From Deinococcus metalli (lineage in GTDB: Bacteria; Deinococcota; Deinococci; Deinococcales; Deinococcaceae), in contig NZ_JACHFK010000003.1 in NCBI RefSeq assembly GCF_014201805.1, positions 62,001-126,000 on the forward strand: a DNA stretch of 64,000 nt. Direction: 5' to 3'. The position numbers were made by a program, and so were the translations under genes. This document shows positions 32,404 through 42,668 of this stretch, piece by piece. How positions within the stretch are numbered: position 1 is the first letter of the stretch; the number at the start of each line of letters is the position of its first letter. Under the pieces are notes generated by a model, which was not told where the DNA came from, searched no databases, and saw nothing but the letters and a program-made list of their open reading frames with translations.

Positions 32404-33570
32404 ATGCCCACAGCCCGCCTTGCCCTGCTCGTGACCGCCGCTCTGCTCCTCGCCCCGGCCGCCGCCGCCCAGAGCACCACGCCCGCCCCGCCGGACCCGG
32501 CCGCCACGCCCGCACCCAGTCCCGACGCCGCCACCGCCGCGTCGCAGGCCCGCACCCTGGCGCAGCAGGCGCGCGCCGCGTACCCCAAGGGCAGCGCGAA
32601 CATCGACCAGACGCTGTGGAAACAGGCCGCCGCCGCCGCCGAGGCTGCCGTGGCCGCCGCCCCGCAGAACACCGAGTACCTGCGCCTGCGCGCTCAGATC
32701 TACACCGAGGTCAGTTTCTGGAAGCAGGCCGAGCGCGCGTGGAACGCCCTGTTCGTGGTGCAGGCCCCCACGCCCGGCGGGGACGACGTGAAGGCCGCCG
32801 CGACCGTGCAGTACAACCTGGGGTACAGCGCGTACACCCTGAACCAGCCCGCGCAGGCCGCCGCCGCCTTCAAGACCTGCCTGGAGTACGACCCGCAGAA
32901 CCTGCCGTGCCTCACGTGGAGCGCCCGCACCGCGCTCGAGGGCGGCAACTACACCCAGGCGACCGCGCTGTACGACCGCGCGCTGGCCCTCGCCCCGGCC
33001 GACAAGACGCTGTCGTACTTCCGTGGACTGGCCCAGGGCGCCGGGCGCTACGGCCCCGCGGCCGTCCGCGCCTTCAGCCGCGCGTACGGCGACCGCGACA
33101 ACGGCCGCAAGCCCGAGGCCCTTGCCGGTTTCCAGGAGGCCGCCCGCAACGCCCCGAACTTCACCGAGGCGTGGCGCGAGGCCGGCCGCCTGGCGCTGGA
33201 CCTGAACGACGCGCCCGCCGCCCTGGCCGCCTTCCAGGGGGCCGCCGCCCTGCCCGGCGCGAGCGCCGCGGACAAGTACAACCTCGCCCTGGCGCAGGAG
33301 GCGGCGCAGTACGGCCTCGGCGCGGTGCAGGCCTTCCGCGCCGCGTACGCGAAATACACGGCGGGTGACAAGACGGCGGCCGCCACCGGCTTCCAGGACG
33401 CGGCGACTCAGAACCCCCAGTACGCCAAGGCCTGGTCCTGGCTGGGCCGCGTGCGATACGAGGCGAAGGACTACCCCGGCGCGGTGGAGGCCTACGGCAA
33501 GGCGGTCGCCCTCGACCCGAACGACAAGTCCAGCGCGTATTACCTGCGTCTCGCCCAGGCCGGTAAGTAG
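32404..33570 (+). CDS. Exported tetratricopeptide-repeat protein
   Basis: A 388-residue protein with a signal peptide (MPTARLALLVTAALLLAPAA, cleavage after about AAAAQ) and an Ala/Pro linker. From about residue 60 it is built of TPR-like helical pairs, with AWSWLGRVRYEAKDYPGAV and the copies YPGAVEAYGKAVALDPND, NYTQATALYDRALALAPAD showing the motif well. Two longer degenerate units contain AVRAFSRAY and AVQAFRAAY. It is probably a periplasmic scaffold; partners are unknown. A perfect AGGAGG lies before the ATG. The longer upstream frame is the antisense of def and was discarded. Confidence 0.85.
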   Translation: MPTARLALLVTAALLLAPAAAAQSTTPAPPDPAATPAPSPDAATAASQARTLAQQARAAYPKGSANIDQTLWKQAAAAAEAAVAAAPQNTEYLRLRAQIYTEVSFWKQAERAWNALFVVQAPTPGGDDVKAAATVQYNLGYSAYTLNQPAQAAAAFKTCLEYDPQNLPCLTWSARTALEGGNYTQATALYDRALALAPADKTLSYFRGLAQGAGRYGPAAVRAFSRAYGDRDNGRKPEALAGFQEAARNAPNFTEAWREAGRLALDLNDAPAALAAFQGAAALPGASAADKYNLALAQEAAQYGLGAVQAFRAAYAKYTAGDKTAAATGFQDAATQNPQYAKAWSWLGRVRYEAKDYPGAVEAYGKAVALDPNDKSSAYYLRLAQAGK

Positions 33571-33849
33571 GCGCGGTCGCCCGACGGGGCGTGCTGTTCC
33601 AGCCGCCCACGCCACGGAACAGGAGTTATCCACACCCCGGTGCAGGAAGGGGTGTGGATAACTCTGCGGGGGTGTGGATAAGTCCGCGAGCTGGAGCCGA
33701 TGATGGGCTGGGATTGCCCTCAATATCCTGTCCGGCACGTCAAAAACCGAAGAACTGACGTCGCTCTGACAGACCGAGCTGAGAACGGGACTTATCCACA
33801 GCCGCTTGTGGATAAGTCCCGGCCGTCCTTCTTTATGGCTGCCGCGCGC
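33571..33849. other. Intergenic region holding the DnaA-box cluster
   Basis: Two converging genes flank this 279-bp region. Apart from the DnaA boxes listed separately it holds a weak CGTCA...TGACG inverted repeat near 33740. No open frame, promoter of strength or T-tract terminator was seen. Confidence 0.6.
33625..33820. promoter_or_regulatory. Cluster of five perfect DnaA boxes in two inverted repeats
   Basis: The nonamer TTATCCACA or its complement occurs exactly at 33626-33634 (+), 33653-33661 (-), 33673-33681 (-), 33792-33800 (+) and 33807-33815 (-). Boxes 1 and 2 lie in 14-bp arms, GTTATCCACACCCC (33625-33638) and its complement (33649-33662). Boxes 4 and 5 lie in another perfect 14-bp pair, GGGACTTATCCACA (33787-33800) and its complement (33807-33820), spaced by 6 bp. 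There is no dnaA or dnaN gene in the window and no AT-rich unwinding stretch, so a DnaA-titrating or regulatory site is more likely than the main origin. Confidence 0.85.
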
Positions 33850-35553
33850 TTACTCCGGCCCGACGGTCACGCCGTTCGACCCGAGCAGGCCCTCCCAGTC
33901 CGTCACCGCCTGGGTGATGATGTCCGGGTTGCTGCGGGTGATGCTCTCGTCAAGCGGTGCGATCCGCGTGTTGCCGGACTGCTGGGCCAGCGGCTTGCCC
34001 TGCGACGTCGTGGCGATGTACAGGTCGCTGCGCTGGTCCGGGCGGCCCGGCGTGGGCTGCCCGAAGCCCACCGTGTTGCCCGTCACCGTGTTGCTGTTCA
34101 GGTTCACGCCGAGCTGGCTGCAGTTCCTGGCCCAGCGGACATAGATTCCGTTGTCTGCGCCGCCTGCGTGCCGGCCGTCCGGCAGCAGGCCGGTGCCCAG
34201 TACGCGGTTGTCGTGGATGGCGACCGCCTCGCCGTTCGCGATGGCGATGCCGTGGTTGCTGGTCTCCAGCACCGTGTTGTTGCCGATGTCCACGTGGCGG
34301 GACACGCACCCGTCCGTGATGATTCCGCCGCCGCTGTAGCCCTCCAGATCCGCCGGGTACGCATACGCGCCGCGGATCAGATTGTGGTGGATGCGGATCG
34401 GGTGGCCGGGCGTGCCGCTGGACTCGTAGATGCTGATGTTGTCCTCCACGCGGCTGTAGCCGGGCTCGTTCTCCACGCGGTTCCACGCGATCTCGGCGTC
34501 CGGGGTGCTCCGCACGGCGTTGAGCTGCACGAACTGCACCCGGAAGAACTTGTCCTGCGTGTCGGACGGCCCGGGAATCAGCCAGCCGCCCTTGCCGTCG
34601 CTGCGCCGCCCGTCGATGTTCAGGGCGCGGTTGCGCACGATGCTCAGGCGTCCCAGCGTGCCGTTCTCCCCACCCTGGATGTAGATGCCGCTGGTGCCCT
34701 TCATGAAGTCGTTCTGGACGGTCAGGCTGGCAGGGGCCTGGATGTGCAGGAACCGGCCCGGCACGCCCATGCGCTCGTCCGGGTTCAGGCCGTAGCCGCG
34801 GCAGTTCTGCACGGTCACGTTCGACCCAACTGTGAATTCCCCGTTCATGCGGGTGCTGATCAGGTGACCGCGCCCGGCCACCACACAGTTCTTGATCACG
34901 ACCGGCTGTGTGGTGCTGATCTTGATGGCTGGGACGTCCAGGGCGTCGCTGCGGTAATTGCCGGTGATGGTCAGCGTGCCGCTGCCGTACGGCATGACCT
35001 CGATAGGCGCCTGGTACACCACGCAGCCGTCCACCTTCGCGTCCGCCCAGTCGGCGTGGGTCCCGCCGGCCCCCTCCGCGACCAGCTGGAGGGTCTCGCC
35101 GCCCTCCACGTTCACGTTCACGGCTTTCGACGCCCCGGCGCGCAGCGAACCGGAATCGAACATCGGGCGGCCGTCCACGAACACCTTGAAGGTGGCTGCA
35201 CCGCTCGCGCCGGAATCGTCGTCGATGCCCACCTGCGCCGTGAACGAGCGGCACTGCGCGCCGAGGTTGTACTCCAGCGTGGAGGGTGCGCTCACGCCCA
35301 GGCCGCGCGGGTACGCCACGCCGGCCACCGTCAGGCCCGCTCCGCCGGCGCTGCGGTCCTTGCCGAAGGTGGCCCTGCCGGTGGGTTTCACGCTGCTCAG
35401 GACGGTCGTTCCGGCCGTCATGGACTGGGAGGTCAGGAAGCCGTCGGCGCTGCCGCTGCGGCCTCCGTTCAGGGTGCACGCGGTCAGGGTCAGGAGCAGC
35501 GCGCTGCCGGGAGCCAGCAGCGCTGGGTGGGGGAGTGCAGAGCGTGTCTTCAT
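33850..35553 (-). CDS. Secreted NPCBM / right-handed beta-helix lipoprotein
   Basis: A 567-residue protein. The N-terminus is a lipoprotein signal ending LLLTLTAC. Residues 45-185 are an NPCBM carbohydrate-binding module (YPRGLGVSAPSTLEYNL, and FTAQVGIDDDSG, VFVDGRPMFDSG). The rest, from about 200, is a right-handed parallel beta-helix with repeated rungs such as VVIKNCVVAGRG, SLTVQNDFM, IRIHHNLIRGAY and VDIGNNTVLETSNHGIAIAN, the fold of polysaccharide lyases and hydrolases. A surface glycan-acting role is inferred. The start at 35553 has a GAGG 7 nt upstream; the longer frame lacks a signal peptide. Confidence 0.82.
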   Translation of the reverse strand: MKTRSALPHPALLAPGSALLLTLTACTLNGGRSGSADGFLTSQSMTAGTTVLSSVKPTGRATFGKDRSAGGAGLTVAGVAYPRGLGVSAPSTLEYNLGAQCRSFTAQVGIDDDSGASGAATFKVFVDGRPMFDSGSLRAGASKAVNVNVEGGETLQLVAEGAGGTHADWADAKVDGCVVYQAPIEVMPYGSGTLTITGNYRSDALDVPAIKISTTQPVVIKNCVVAGRGHLISTRMNGEFTVGSNVTVQNCRGYGLNPDERMGVPGRFLHIQAPASLTVQNDFMKGTSGIYIQGGENGTLGRLSIVRNRALNIDGRRSDGKGGWLIPGPSDTQDKFFRVQFVQLNAVRSTPDAEIAWNRVENEPGYSRVEDNISIYESSGTPGHPIRIHHNLIRGAYAYPADLEGYSGGGIITDGCVSRHVDIGNNTVLETSNHGIAIANGEAVAIHDNRVLGTGLLPDGRHAGGADNGIYVRWARNCSQLGVNLNSNTVTGNTVGFGQPTPGRPDQRSDLYIATTSQGKPLAQQSGNTRIAPLDESITRSNPDIITQAVTDWEGLLGSNGVTVGPE

Positions 35554-35806
35554 GCAGAGACCTCGAAAGGCACGGTAGAGGTGGGAGGGACGTGGTCCGG
35601 CCGCCCAGAACGCCCGCGGGTGGCTGGGCCCAGGGTAGGGAAGTGCCGCCGGTTGTGCTGGAGAACCGTACTTTATGGCCCGCAGATCAAGGAACCATGA
35701 GCCCCTTTGGCCGCGCCGGGCCATGGCGTGTGCAGCGGGTGAGGCCGGCTGATCGCGGGCCGGTCATACCGGGAGGCCACTAACGCGGGGGCGCTACCTT
35801 GACGGC

Positions 35807-36586
35807 ATGACGACTTCCCGGAGAACCATCCTCGTCGCCAACGACGACGGCATCTTCAGCCCCGGCATCAAGGCGCTGGGCCTCGCCATGGCCGCCCTGC
35901 CCGATGTGGACGTGGTGGTGGTCGCTCCGGACGTCGAGCAGTCCGCCGTCGGGCACGGCATCACCATCCGCCGCCCGCTGCGCTTCAAGCACACTGCCAG
36001 CGCGGGCTTCGGCGACATTCCCGCGTACCGGGTGGACGGCACCCCTGCCGACTGCGTGGTGCTGGCCGTGCATCTGCTCGGACGCCCCGACCTGATCGTG
36101 AGCGGCATCAACCTCGGTCCCAATCTGGGAGACGACCTCACGCATTCCGGGACGGTCGCGGCGGCCATCGAGGGTCTCGCGCTGGGCATTCCTGCCATCG
36201 CCCTGAGCCAGCAGGGGAGCCAGGACGGCGAGTACGCCTTCGCCGCGAGCGCTGCGTACGCCGCCCGTCTGGCCGCCGAGGTGCTGGAACGCGGCCTGCC
36301 GCCCCGCACGCTCCTGAACGTCAACTTTCCCCGCTCTGCACCCACCGGCGTGCGCGTCACGCGGGTGGGTGAGCACCGCTGGGAGGACACCATCGTCACC
36401 CGCCACGACCCCGAGGGCCGCGAGTACCACTGGGTGGCCGGCACCAGCACCGCTCCGGACCGCGACGACCCGGACACCGATTACGGCGCCGTGCAGGCCG
36501 GCATGATCAGCGTCACGCCCGTGCGTCTCGACCTGACCGCCCGCGACCTGATGGGCGAGGTCAATTCCTACCTGCCCGGCGTGTAA
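35807..36586 (+). CDS. surE: 5'/3'-nucleotidase SurE
   Basis: Hydrolyses nucleoside monophosphates and short polyphosphate, associated with stationary-phase survival. The 259-residue protein has the metal-binding NDDG at residues 12-15, the serine in VEQSAVGHG near 46, and SGINLGPNLGDDLTHSGT near 98-115, the complete SurE signature. Length is standard. TACCTT lies 6 nt before the ATG, so a leaderless mRNA is likely. Its stop is directly adjacent to the stop of the converging membrane-protein gene. Confidence 0.96.
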   Translation: MTTSRRTILVANDDGIFSPGIKALGLAMAALPDVDVVVVAPDVEQSAVGHGITIRRPLRFKHTASAGFGDIPAYRVDGTPADCVVLAVHLLGRPDLIVSGINLGPNLGDDLTHSGTVAAAIEGLALGIPAIALSQQGSQDGEYAFAASAAYAARLAAEVLERGLPPRTLLNVNFPRSAPTGVRVTRVGEHRWEDTIVTRHDPEGREYHWVAGTSTAPDRDDPDTDYGAVQAGMISVTPVRLDLTARDLMGEVNSYLPGV

Positions 36587-37771
36587 TCAGGGCTGCACGA
36601 CCTTCACCTGGTCGGCGGGAATGGGCGTCAGGGTCAGGCGGCGCAGGTCGCTGCCGTCAATGCGTGAGATCAGGATGGCCCGCTGACGCTGCTGAGTGGC
36701 CCGGTGCAGCTCAGACACGCTGGCCACGATCACTGGGACGCCCTGACCCTCACCGGACAGGACAGTCGTGGGCACCCGCCCATGGACTGTGGTCTGTACG
36801 GACAACAGATAGCGCGGTGCTAGTCCACCGAGCATGCAATCGCAGAAAAAGTTGCGGTTATCGAGGACCGCGTAGCGAGTGCCGTCCGTCGCGCCTGTCT
36901 CAAAGGCGAGGTAAGAATTGGGATCTTTCAGGTTCGAGGACGTGAACGACAGCTCGTGACCGACAGCCTGCGTGACCGGTGCCACCAGCGCGGCCGTGTA
37001 CAGGTCGTTGGCGGCCACGGGAGCAGATGGTGTGCCCAGGGTCAGGGAGGCTGGGCCAACCCTGAGCACAGGCTGGAGCGTGCCGGACAGTCGAAGTGGC
37101 GTATCTGTACTGTTGTCCAGAATCATCAGCAGTGAGAAGACGTCCACGTACTTCTCGCCCTTCACCCACCGGGCACTCTGGGTGAAATCAACAAGCTGAG
37201 CGTCCGTGTGACCTGGGAATGTCAGGTGATACAGGCTCCCTGGGAGCTGCTCCACTTTCACGCCACCGGCGCGAAGGGACACCCAGATATCCGCCACGCG
37301 CAGAAGCTGATTGCCGGGTGTGGGCGAACGTTTCAGGCAGTCCGCGATCAACTTTCCGCGTTCGCCCGGATGTGAGAGCTGCTGCCGAACCTGCTGGGCA
37401 GACGTCTGCGGGAGGAGCTTCAGGTAATCCTCGTCGAATGCGCAGAGTCGAAGCTGAGGATCGGGAATGGCCCGAATGCCGTTCACCTGCGCGACTGCCT
37501 GCAAGCCGAGCAGACCTGCCACCCCAAGGAGCAGCGTCGTACGCACCACCTGCGGCCCCGTATGGACGATCCCCAACTCGCGGGCTATGACGGCGGGACT
37601 GCCGAGGTCACGCAGCGCGGCGCGCTCCGCTTCTATCTCACTCAGTCCGCACAGCCGGTGGCGGTAGACCTTATCCTCGATGGCGCCGCGCAGCTCGGTC
37701 ATGACGTCTCGCCTCTTCTGGCCCCAGAGCCCACGGGTGGCCCGTCTCAGGTAGCGCTCGGTAGGGTTCAT
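36587..37771 (-). CDS. Membrane-anchored protein with permease-prefix/HAAS-type N-terminus, copy 2
   Basis: A 394-residue protein. Residues 1-70 form a helical domain, MNPTERYLRRATRGLWGQKR then VMTELRGAIEDKVYRHRL, of the permease-prefix or HAAS type usually found beside PadR regulators. One transmembrane helix follows (about 75-95), and the remaining 290 residues are a mostly beta extracytoplasmic domain with no recognised family. It is the diverged paralogue of the gene immediately upstream, whose stop overlaps its start (ATGA). A sensing role under PadR control is inference from the operon. Confidence 0.72.
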   Translation of the reverse strand: MNPTERYLRRATRGLWGQKRRDVMTELRGAIEDKVYRHRLCGLSEIEAERAALRDLGSPAVIARELGIVHTGPQVVRTTLLLGVAGLLGLQAVAQVNGIRAIPDPQLRLCAFDEDYLKLLPQTSAQQVRQQLSHPGERGKLIADCLKRSPTPGNQLLRVADIWVSLRAGGVKVEQLPGSLYHLTFPGHTDAQLVDFTQSARWVKGEKYVDVFSLLMILDNSTDTPLRLSGTLQPVLRVGPASLTLGTPSAPVAANDLYTAALVAPVTQAVGHELSFTSSNLKDPNSYLAFETGATDGTRYAVLDNRNFFCDCMLGGLAPRYLLSVQTTVHGRVPTTVLSGEGQGVPVIVASVSELHRATQQRQRAILISRIDGSDLRRLTLTPIPADQVKVVQP

Positions 37772-38964
37772 CGGTTCCCCTTTGCCAGGAACGCCAACTG
37801 CGCGGCGGGCACCTGGACCAGCGTCACGTGGCGCAGGTCATCGGCATTCACGCGGTACACCATCACGGCGTTCTCCTTGCGTGCCGTTGCGGCATTGAGT
37901 TCCGCGAGCGTCGTGACCAGTCGGGGGGCCGGTGTGATGGTCTGGAAGGCGATGGGAACACTGCCGTTCACGCGTGCCCGCACCATGAGCCATTCCGCCG
38001 AGTTGCCCTTGATGCGCTCGAAGTTCTGGATCACCGCAAACAGCTCCCCATCCCGGCCGCGCACGGTCAAGCGCGGCGCCGAGGTGGGCGCCGTGGGTGA
38101 GTCAGGGGCATAGGCCAGTTCAGCTGGTCGGGGCAGGTTGATGCCCCCCAGTCTGCGCAGGATCACGCCGGCCACCACATTGGTCGCGGTGATCGGAGCC
38201 TCCTCCGACCCGAGCCGGAGCTTGACGGCACCCACCTGCAAGACCGGATTCCGGGTACCAGTGAGGTGCAGTGGCTCTCTGGTGGCGAAGCTCAGGAATG
38301 CGATCAGGTCACCCAAGCCGATATACCGCTCCCCACCGATGTCGGTCGTCTGATACAGCGCGCCTTGGGTCAGGCCTGTGTGGACGATCAGCGGCGTGGT
38401 CGAGGTCGCCGAGGTGTAGTCCGTCTGATCCCCGACATTGATGCTGCCCGCTGTCAGGGCGGCCAGAACATCCTTGACCCTGAGCACGGTATGGGCACCA
38501 GACTGGGCGGCATCTCGTCGGCACGAGGTCAGGAACCCGGCGGGGCCACCCTTCCGGGCCACGATGCGCTGGAATCTGGAGCGGTCGGCCGCACTGAGGG
38601 TCTGCAGGTCAGCGCCGCTGGGATAACTGCAGATGTCACGAAACGCCTGGGGCAGGACGGTCGAACGGATGGGGGTGGTCTGCGCGACGGCCTGGAGACC
38701 CAACAGGCCAGCGATGCCGAGCAGGAGGGTCATCCGGGCAACTTGAGGCGCCGTGTGCACTGCAGTCAGATCACGGGCGATCACGACCGGATTTCCGAGA
38801 TCACGCAGCGCGGCGCGCTCCGCTTCGCTCTCACTCAGGCCCCACAGCCGGTGGCGGTAGATCTTGTCCTCGATGGCGCCGCGCAGTTCGGTCATGACGT
38901 CGCGCTTCTTCTGGCCCCACAGCCCACGGGTCGCCTGCCGCAGGTACCGCTCGGTGGCCTTCAC
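37768..38964 (-). CDS. Membrane-anchored protein with permease-prefix/HAAS-type N-terminus, copy 1
   Basis: A 398-residue paralogue of the downstream gene. The first 60 residues are nearly the same in both (ATERYLRQATRGLWGQKK and the following VMTELRGAIEDKIYRHRL), as is the transmembrane segment RMTLLLGIAGLLGLQAVAQ near 78-97. The outer domains are far more diverged but keep matching blocks such as LRVKDVLAALTAGSI. This shows duplication with strong constraint on the cytoplasmic and membrane parts. Its ATG overlaps the stop of padR by four bases. Function unknown. Confidence 0.72.
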   Translation of the reverse strand: MKATERYLRQATRGLWGQKKRDVMTELRGAIEDKIYRHRLWGLSESEAERAALRDLGNPVVIARDLTAVHTAPQVARMTLLLGIAGLLGLQAVAQTTPIRSTVLPQAFRDICSYPSGADLQTLSAADRSRFQRIVARKGGPAGFLTSCRRDAAQSGAHTVLRVKDVLAALTAGSINVGDQTDYTSATSTTPLIVHTGLTQGALYQTTDIGGERYIGLGDLIAFLSFATREPLHLTGTRNPVLQVGAVKLRLGSEEAPITATNVVAGVILRRLGGINLPRPAELAYAPDSPTAPTSAPRLTVRGRDGELFAVIQNFERIKGNSAEWLMVRARVNGSVPIAFQTITPAPRLVTTLAELNAATARKENAVMVYRVNADDLRHVTLVQVPAAQLAFLAKGNR

Positions 38965-39290
38965 GCCTTCCCGCCGATCACGCCCCGCACGGCTCCGCTG
39001 AACTGCTCATACCGCTCGCGCTGCACCCTCAGTTCTTCCTTGCCACTGGGCGTCAGGGTGTACACCTTCACCGGGCTGCCTCCACGGGGCAGGAGCTGGA
39101 ACTCGCCGGTGATGAAGCCCTGCTTTTCCAGGCGGTGGAGGGCCGGGTAGAGGGTGCCTTCGCGCAGGGCGAAGTAGCCGTCCGTGGCGGCCTGGACGTC
39201 GGCGATGATCTGGCCGCCGTAGCGGGGGCCGGTGTCGAGGGTGGCGAGCAGGAGGAGGTCAAGGTGGCCTTTGAGCTGCTGGGCATCCAT
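38961..39290 (-). CDS. PadR-family transcriptional regulator
   Basis: A 109-residue winged-helix regulator. It begins MDAQQLKGHLDLLLLATLD, has YGGQIIADVQAAT, the recognition region FALREGTLYPALHRLEKQG with the family YPALHRLE motif, and the wing LLPRGGSPVKVYTLTPSG. The C-terminal dimerisation helix is short, as in the PadR-s1 subfamily. It heads an operon of three genes joined by two ATGA overlaps, with the two HAAS-type membrane proteins as probable partners. It most likely represses its own operon, but no clear operator was identified. Confidence 0.9.
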   Translation of the reverse strand: MDAQQLKGHLDLLLLATLDTGPRYGGQIIADVQAATDGYFALREGTLYPALHRLEKQGFITGEFQLLPRGGSPVKVYTLTPSGKEELRVQRERYEQFSGAVRGVIGGKA

Positions 39291-39466
39291 GGCAGAGCCT
39301 TTGCGGCCGTGCGAGTGTCACAGCCTTGCTTTCCGAGGTAGGAGCATCGTAAGGCAAGGGGCATCGGATTGCAAGGTCGCTCGGAGGGGAGCCTGGTGCT
39401 GTGCATCCCATCTGTTCAAGACTCCTGACCACCGCAGGTGTGGTGCACGTCAGATGAGGCCGGCCC

Positions 39467-39700
39467 TCAGCGGCTGTCCACCGTCTCGAAGGTCCAGCCG
39501 CGCAGGCCCGGCGCGAGGTCGAGGGAAGGCACGCGGCCCTCCCAGCGGCTCATGACCAGGTACAGGCCAGGCTGCGCCTCGGACCACAGCAGTTCGGCGC
39601 TGACGAAGCCCGGCTGGCGCGGCAGGGTGTCCAGGAAGCGGCGCAGGGTCGCCAGGGCGTCGTCGCCCCGGCCCTCGGCATAGTGCACGTGGGAAGCCAT
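39467..39700 (-). CDS. Small ABM-fold (antibiotic biosynthesis monooxygenase-like) protein
   Basis: A 77-residue single-domain protein resembling the dimeric alpha-beta barrel family: LRRFLDTLPRQPGFVSAELL, then LYLVMSRWEG and the final WTFETVD. It is shorter than typical members by about 15 residues at the N-terminus, but the central helix-strand pair is clear. Enzymes of this fold include quinol monooxygenases and haem-degrading IsdG; no specific catalytic residues can be assigned. TAGCCT lies 7 nt before the ATG. Confidence 0.65.
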   Translation of the reverse strand: MASHVHYAEGRGDDALATLRRFLDTLPRQPGFVSAELLWSEAQPGLYLVMSRWEGRVPSLDLAPGLRGWTFETVDSR

Positions 39701-39736
39701 GCGGGGCAGGCTAGTGCACCGGCCCGCGCGCGGCGC

Positions 39737-40594
39737 TCAGTACAGGCTCAGGGGATCTTTCGGATCCCAGCGCAGGTACGTGCCGAAGTGCAGGTGCGGC
39801 CCGGTGCTGCGCCCGGTGTTGCCCACGCGCCCGATGGGCTGCCCGCGCACGACCAGTTCACCGGCCTTCACAAGGTTCGCGCTGAGGTGGGCATAGCGCG
39901 TGATCCACCCGTCCGGATGCTCCATCACGACGGTCCAGCCCCAGCCGCGCTCGAAGTCCGGCCGCGACTCCAGCACGCGCCCCGAGCGTGCCGCGCGCAC
40001 CACGGTGCCCACCGGCGCGACGATGTCCACGCCGTAGTGCGTTTCCTCGTGGCCCTCCAGGGTGCGCTCGCCGAAGCCGCTGCTGACCACGTGGTAGCCC
40101 TCCAGCGGCCACAGCCACCCGCCGCGTCCCTGGAGCGGACTGGCGGTGCTGGCCGTGCGGACCGTCACGCGGTTTGCCGCGGGCTGCGCGGGCGCTGCGC
40201 CGGCATGCGCCACGCGGGGCGGAATGGTCAGCACCGCACCCACCCACACGGCCTTCCCGCCCCGGTACTGCGGGTTGGCGTCCGCGAGCTGCGTCAGCGT
40301 GATGCCGTACTTGCGGGCGATCACCGTCAGGTTCTGCCCCTCTGTGACGGTGTGCGCCGTGGCGGGCAGCTTGCGGTCCGGGATGGTCAGCACCCACCCG
40401 GCCTGCACGGCGGTGCCGGTCTTCAGGCGGGTGTTCGCGGCGCGGATGGCGGCCATGCCCACGCCGGTGCTCGCGGCAATGCCGCTGAGGGTGTCGCCGG
40501 GCTTCACGCGGTACGAGGAATCGGCGCCCGCCCCGCTCCACAGCACGGCCGCCGCCAGCAGCGCCCAGGAATGACGTCTCACAGGGGGAATCAT
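39737..40594 (-). CDS. LysM-M23 peptidoglycan endopeptidase
   Basis: An exported 285-residue cell-wall hydrolase. After a signal peptide (SWALLAAAVLWSGAGA) come two LysM domains (SYRVKPGDTLSGIAASTG near 28 and AHTVTEGQNLTVIARKYG near 80), then an M23 zinc peptidase from about 160. The zinc ligands are visible as HYGVDI (H-x3-D) and GPHLHFG (H-x-H). It would cleave peptide cross-links during growth or division. The ATG at 40594 opens the signal peptide; the longer frame adds an unlikely prefix. It diverges from truA. Confidence 0.93.
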   Translation of the reverse strand: MIPPVRRHSWALLAAAVLWSGAGADSSYRVKPGDTLSGIAASTGVGMAAIRAANTRLKTGTAVQAGWVLTIPDRKLPATAHTVTEGQNLTVIARKYGITLTQLADANPQYRGGKAVWVGAVLTIPPRVAHAGAAPAQPAANRVTVRTASTASPLQGRGGWLWPLEGYHVVSSGFGERTLEGHEETHYGVDIVAPVGTVVRAARSGRVLESRPDFERGWGWTVVMEHPDGWITRYAHLSANLVKAGELVVRGQPIGRVGNTGRSTGPHLHFGTYLRWDPKDPLSLY

Positions 40595-40655
40595 ATCTGC
40601 TTGTCTGCACGTGCCGTGAGAACCGCGCTCCATACCGCCGCGCTACCCTGCACCC

Positions 40656-41444
40656 GTGAGCGCCGACCGCCCCGCCTACCGCCCCCCCGACGGGTACCGG
40701 CGCCTGCGCCTGACCGCCGCGTGGGACGGCGGCTCCTACGCCGGGTGGCAGGCGCAGCCGGACATGGCCAGTGTGCAGGACACGCTCCACGCTGCCCTTG
40801 CCCGATTGACCCCCGGAGCGTTTCGCGCGGTCGCCGCCGGCCGCACCGATGCGGGCGTGCACGCCGAGGCGATGCCCGTGCACGTGGACGTCCCGGCGGC
40901 CTTCGGGGTGCCCGTGGACCGGCTGGCCCGCGCGCTGAACGCGCACCTGCCGCCCACCATCGCCGTCCTGCACGCCATGGAGGCGGCGCCGGGCTTCCAC
41001 GCGCGCTTTTCCTGCACCGGACGCCGGTACGTGTACCGCGTGCTGGCCAGTCCGCAGCGGCACCCGCTGTGGCACGGACGGGCGCTGCACGTGCCGCAGC
41101 GGCTGGACGCCCCGGCCATGAACGCTGCCGCCACCCACCTGCTGGGCACGCACGACTTCGCGGCCTTCGCCACGCAGGAGGAACGCCACACGGTGCGCGA
41201 CCTGCGCGCGCTGCACGTCGTGCCCGGCCCGCTGGTGTGGGAGGTGCACGTGCACGGCGAGAGTTTTCTGCGTCATATGGTGCGTGGCCTGGTCGGCACG
41301 CTTCTGCTCGTCGGACTGGGTCGCCTCGAGCCGGACGGCGTCAGAGACATTCTGCGCGGCCTCGACCGCTCCCGTGCCGGCGCAAACGTCCCTGCTCACG
41401 GGCTGTACTTCGCCGGTGCGGAGTACGCGGATCTCGGCGACTAG
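40656..41444 (+). CDS. truA: tRNA pseudouridine synthase A
   Basis: Makes pseudouridine at positions 38-40 in the anticodon arm of many tRNAs. The 262-residue protein has the catalytic aspartate 65 in [11 protein letters not shown], the family motif [16 protein letters not shown] near 108, and the late [15 protein letters not shown]. Length is normal. The GTG start at 40656 lies 6 nt after TACCCT, consistent with leaderless expression. The gene stands alone between the divergent M23 peptidase and the converging acyl-CoA dehydrogenase. Confidence 0.95.
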   Translation: MSADRPAYRPPDGYRRLRLTAAWDGGSYAGWQAQPDMASVQDTLHAALARLTPGAFRAVAAGRTDAGVHAEAMPVHVDVPAAFGVPVDRLARALNAHLPPTIAVLHAMEAAPGFHARFSCTGRRYVYRVLASPQRHPLWHGRALHVPQRLDAPAMNAAATHLLGTHDFAAFATQEERHTVRDLRALHVVPGPLVWEVHVHGESFLRHMVRGLVGTLLLVGLGRLEPDGVRDILRGLDRSRAGANVPAHGLYFAGAEYADLGD

Positions 41445-41490
41445 GGGAGCATGACGGGTCGCCCACGGTCCTGCTTCCGCGCCGGAGGGC

Positions 41491-42633
<1,143 letters not shown>

Positions 42634-42668
42634 GTGGGGTCAGAGTACGCCCTGCGCCGCAGGAAGGA

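Noticed and set aside
33625..33662. First DnaA-box palindrome as a rho-independent terminator
   Set aside because: The stem is strong but lacks a T tract on either strand, and the arms are exact DnaA boxes repeated nearby.
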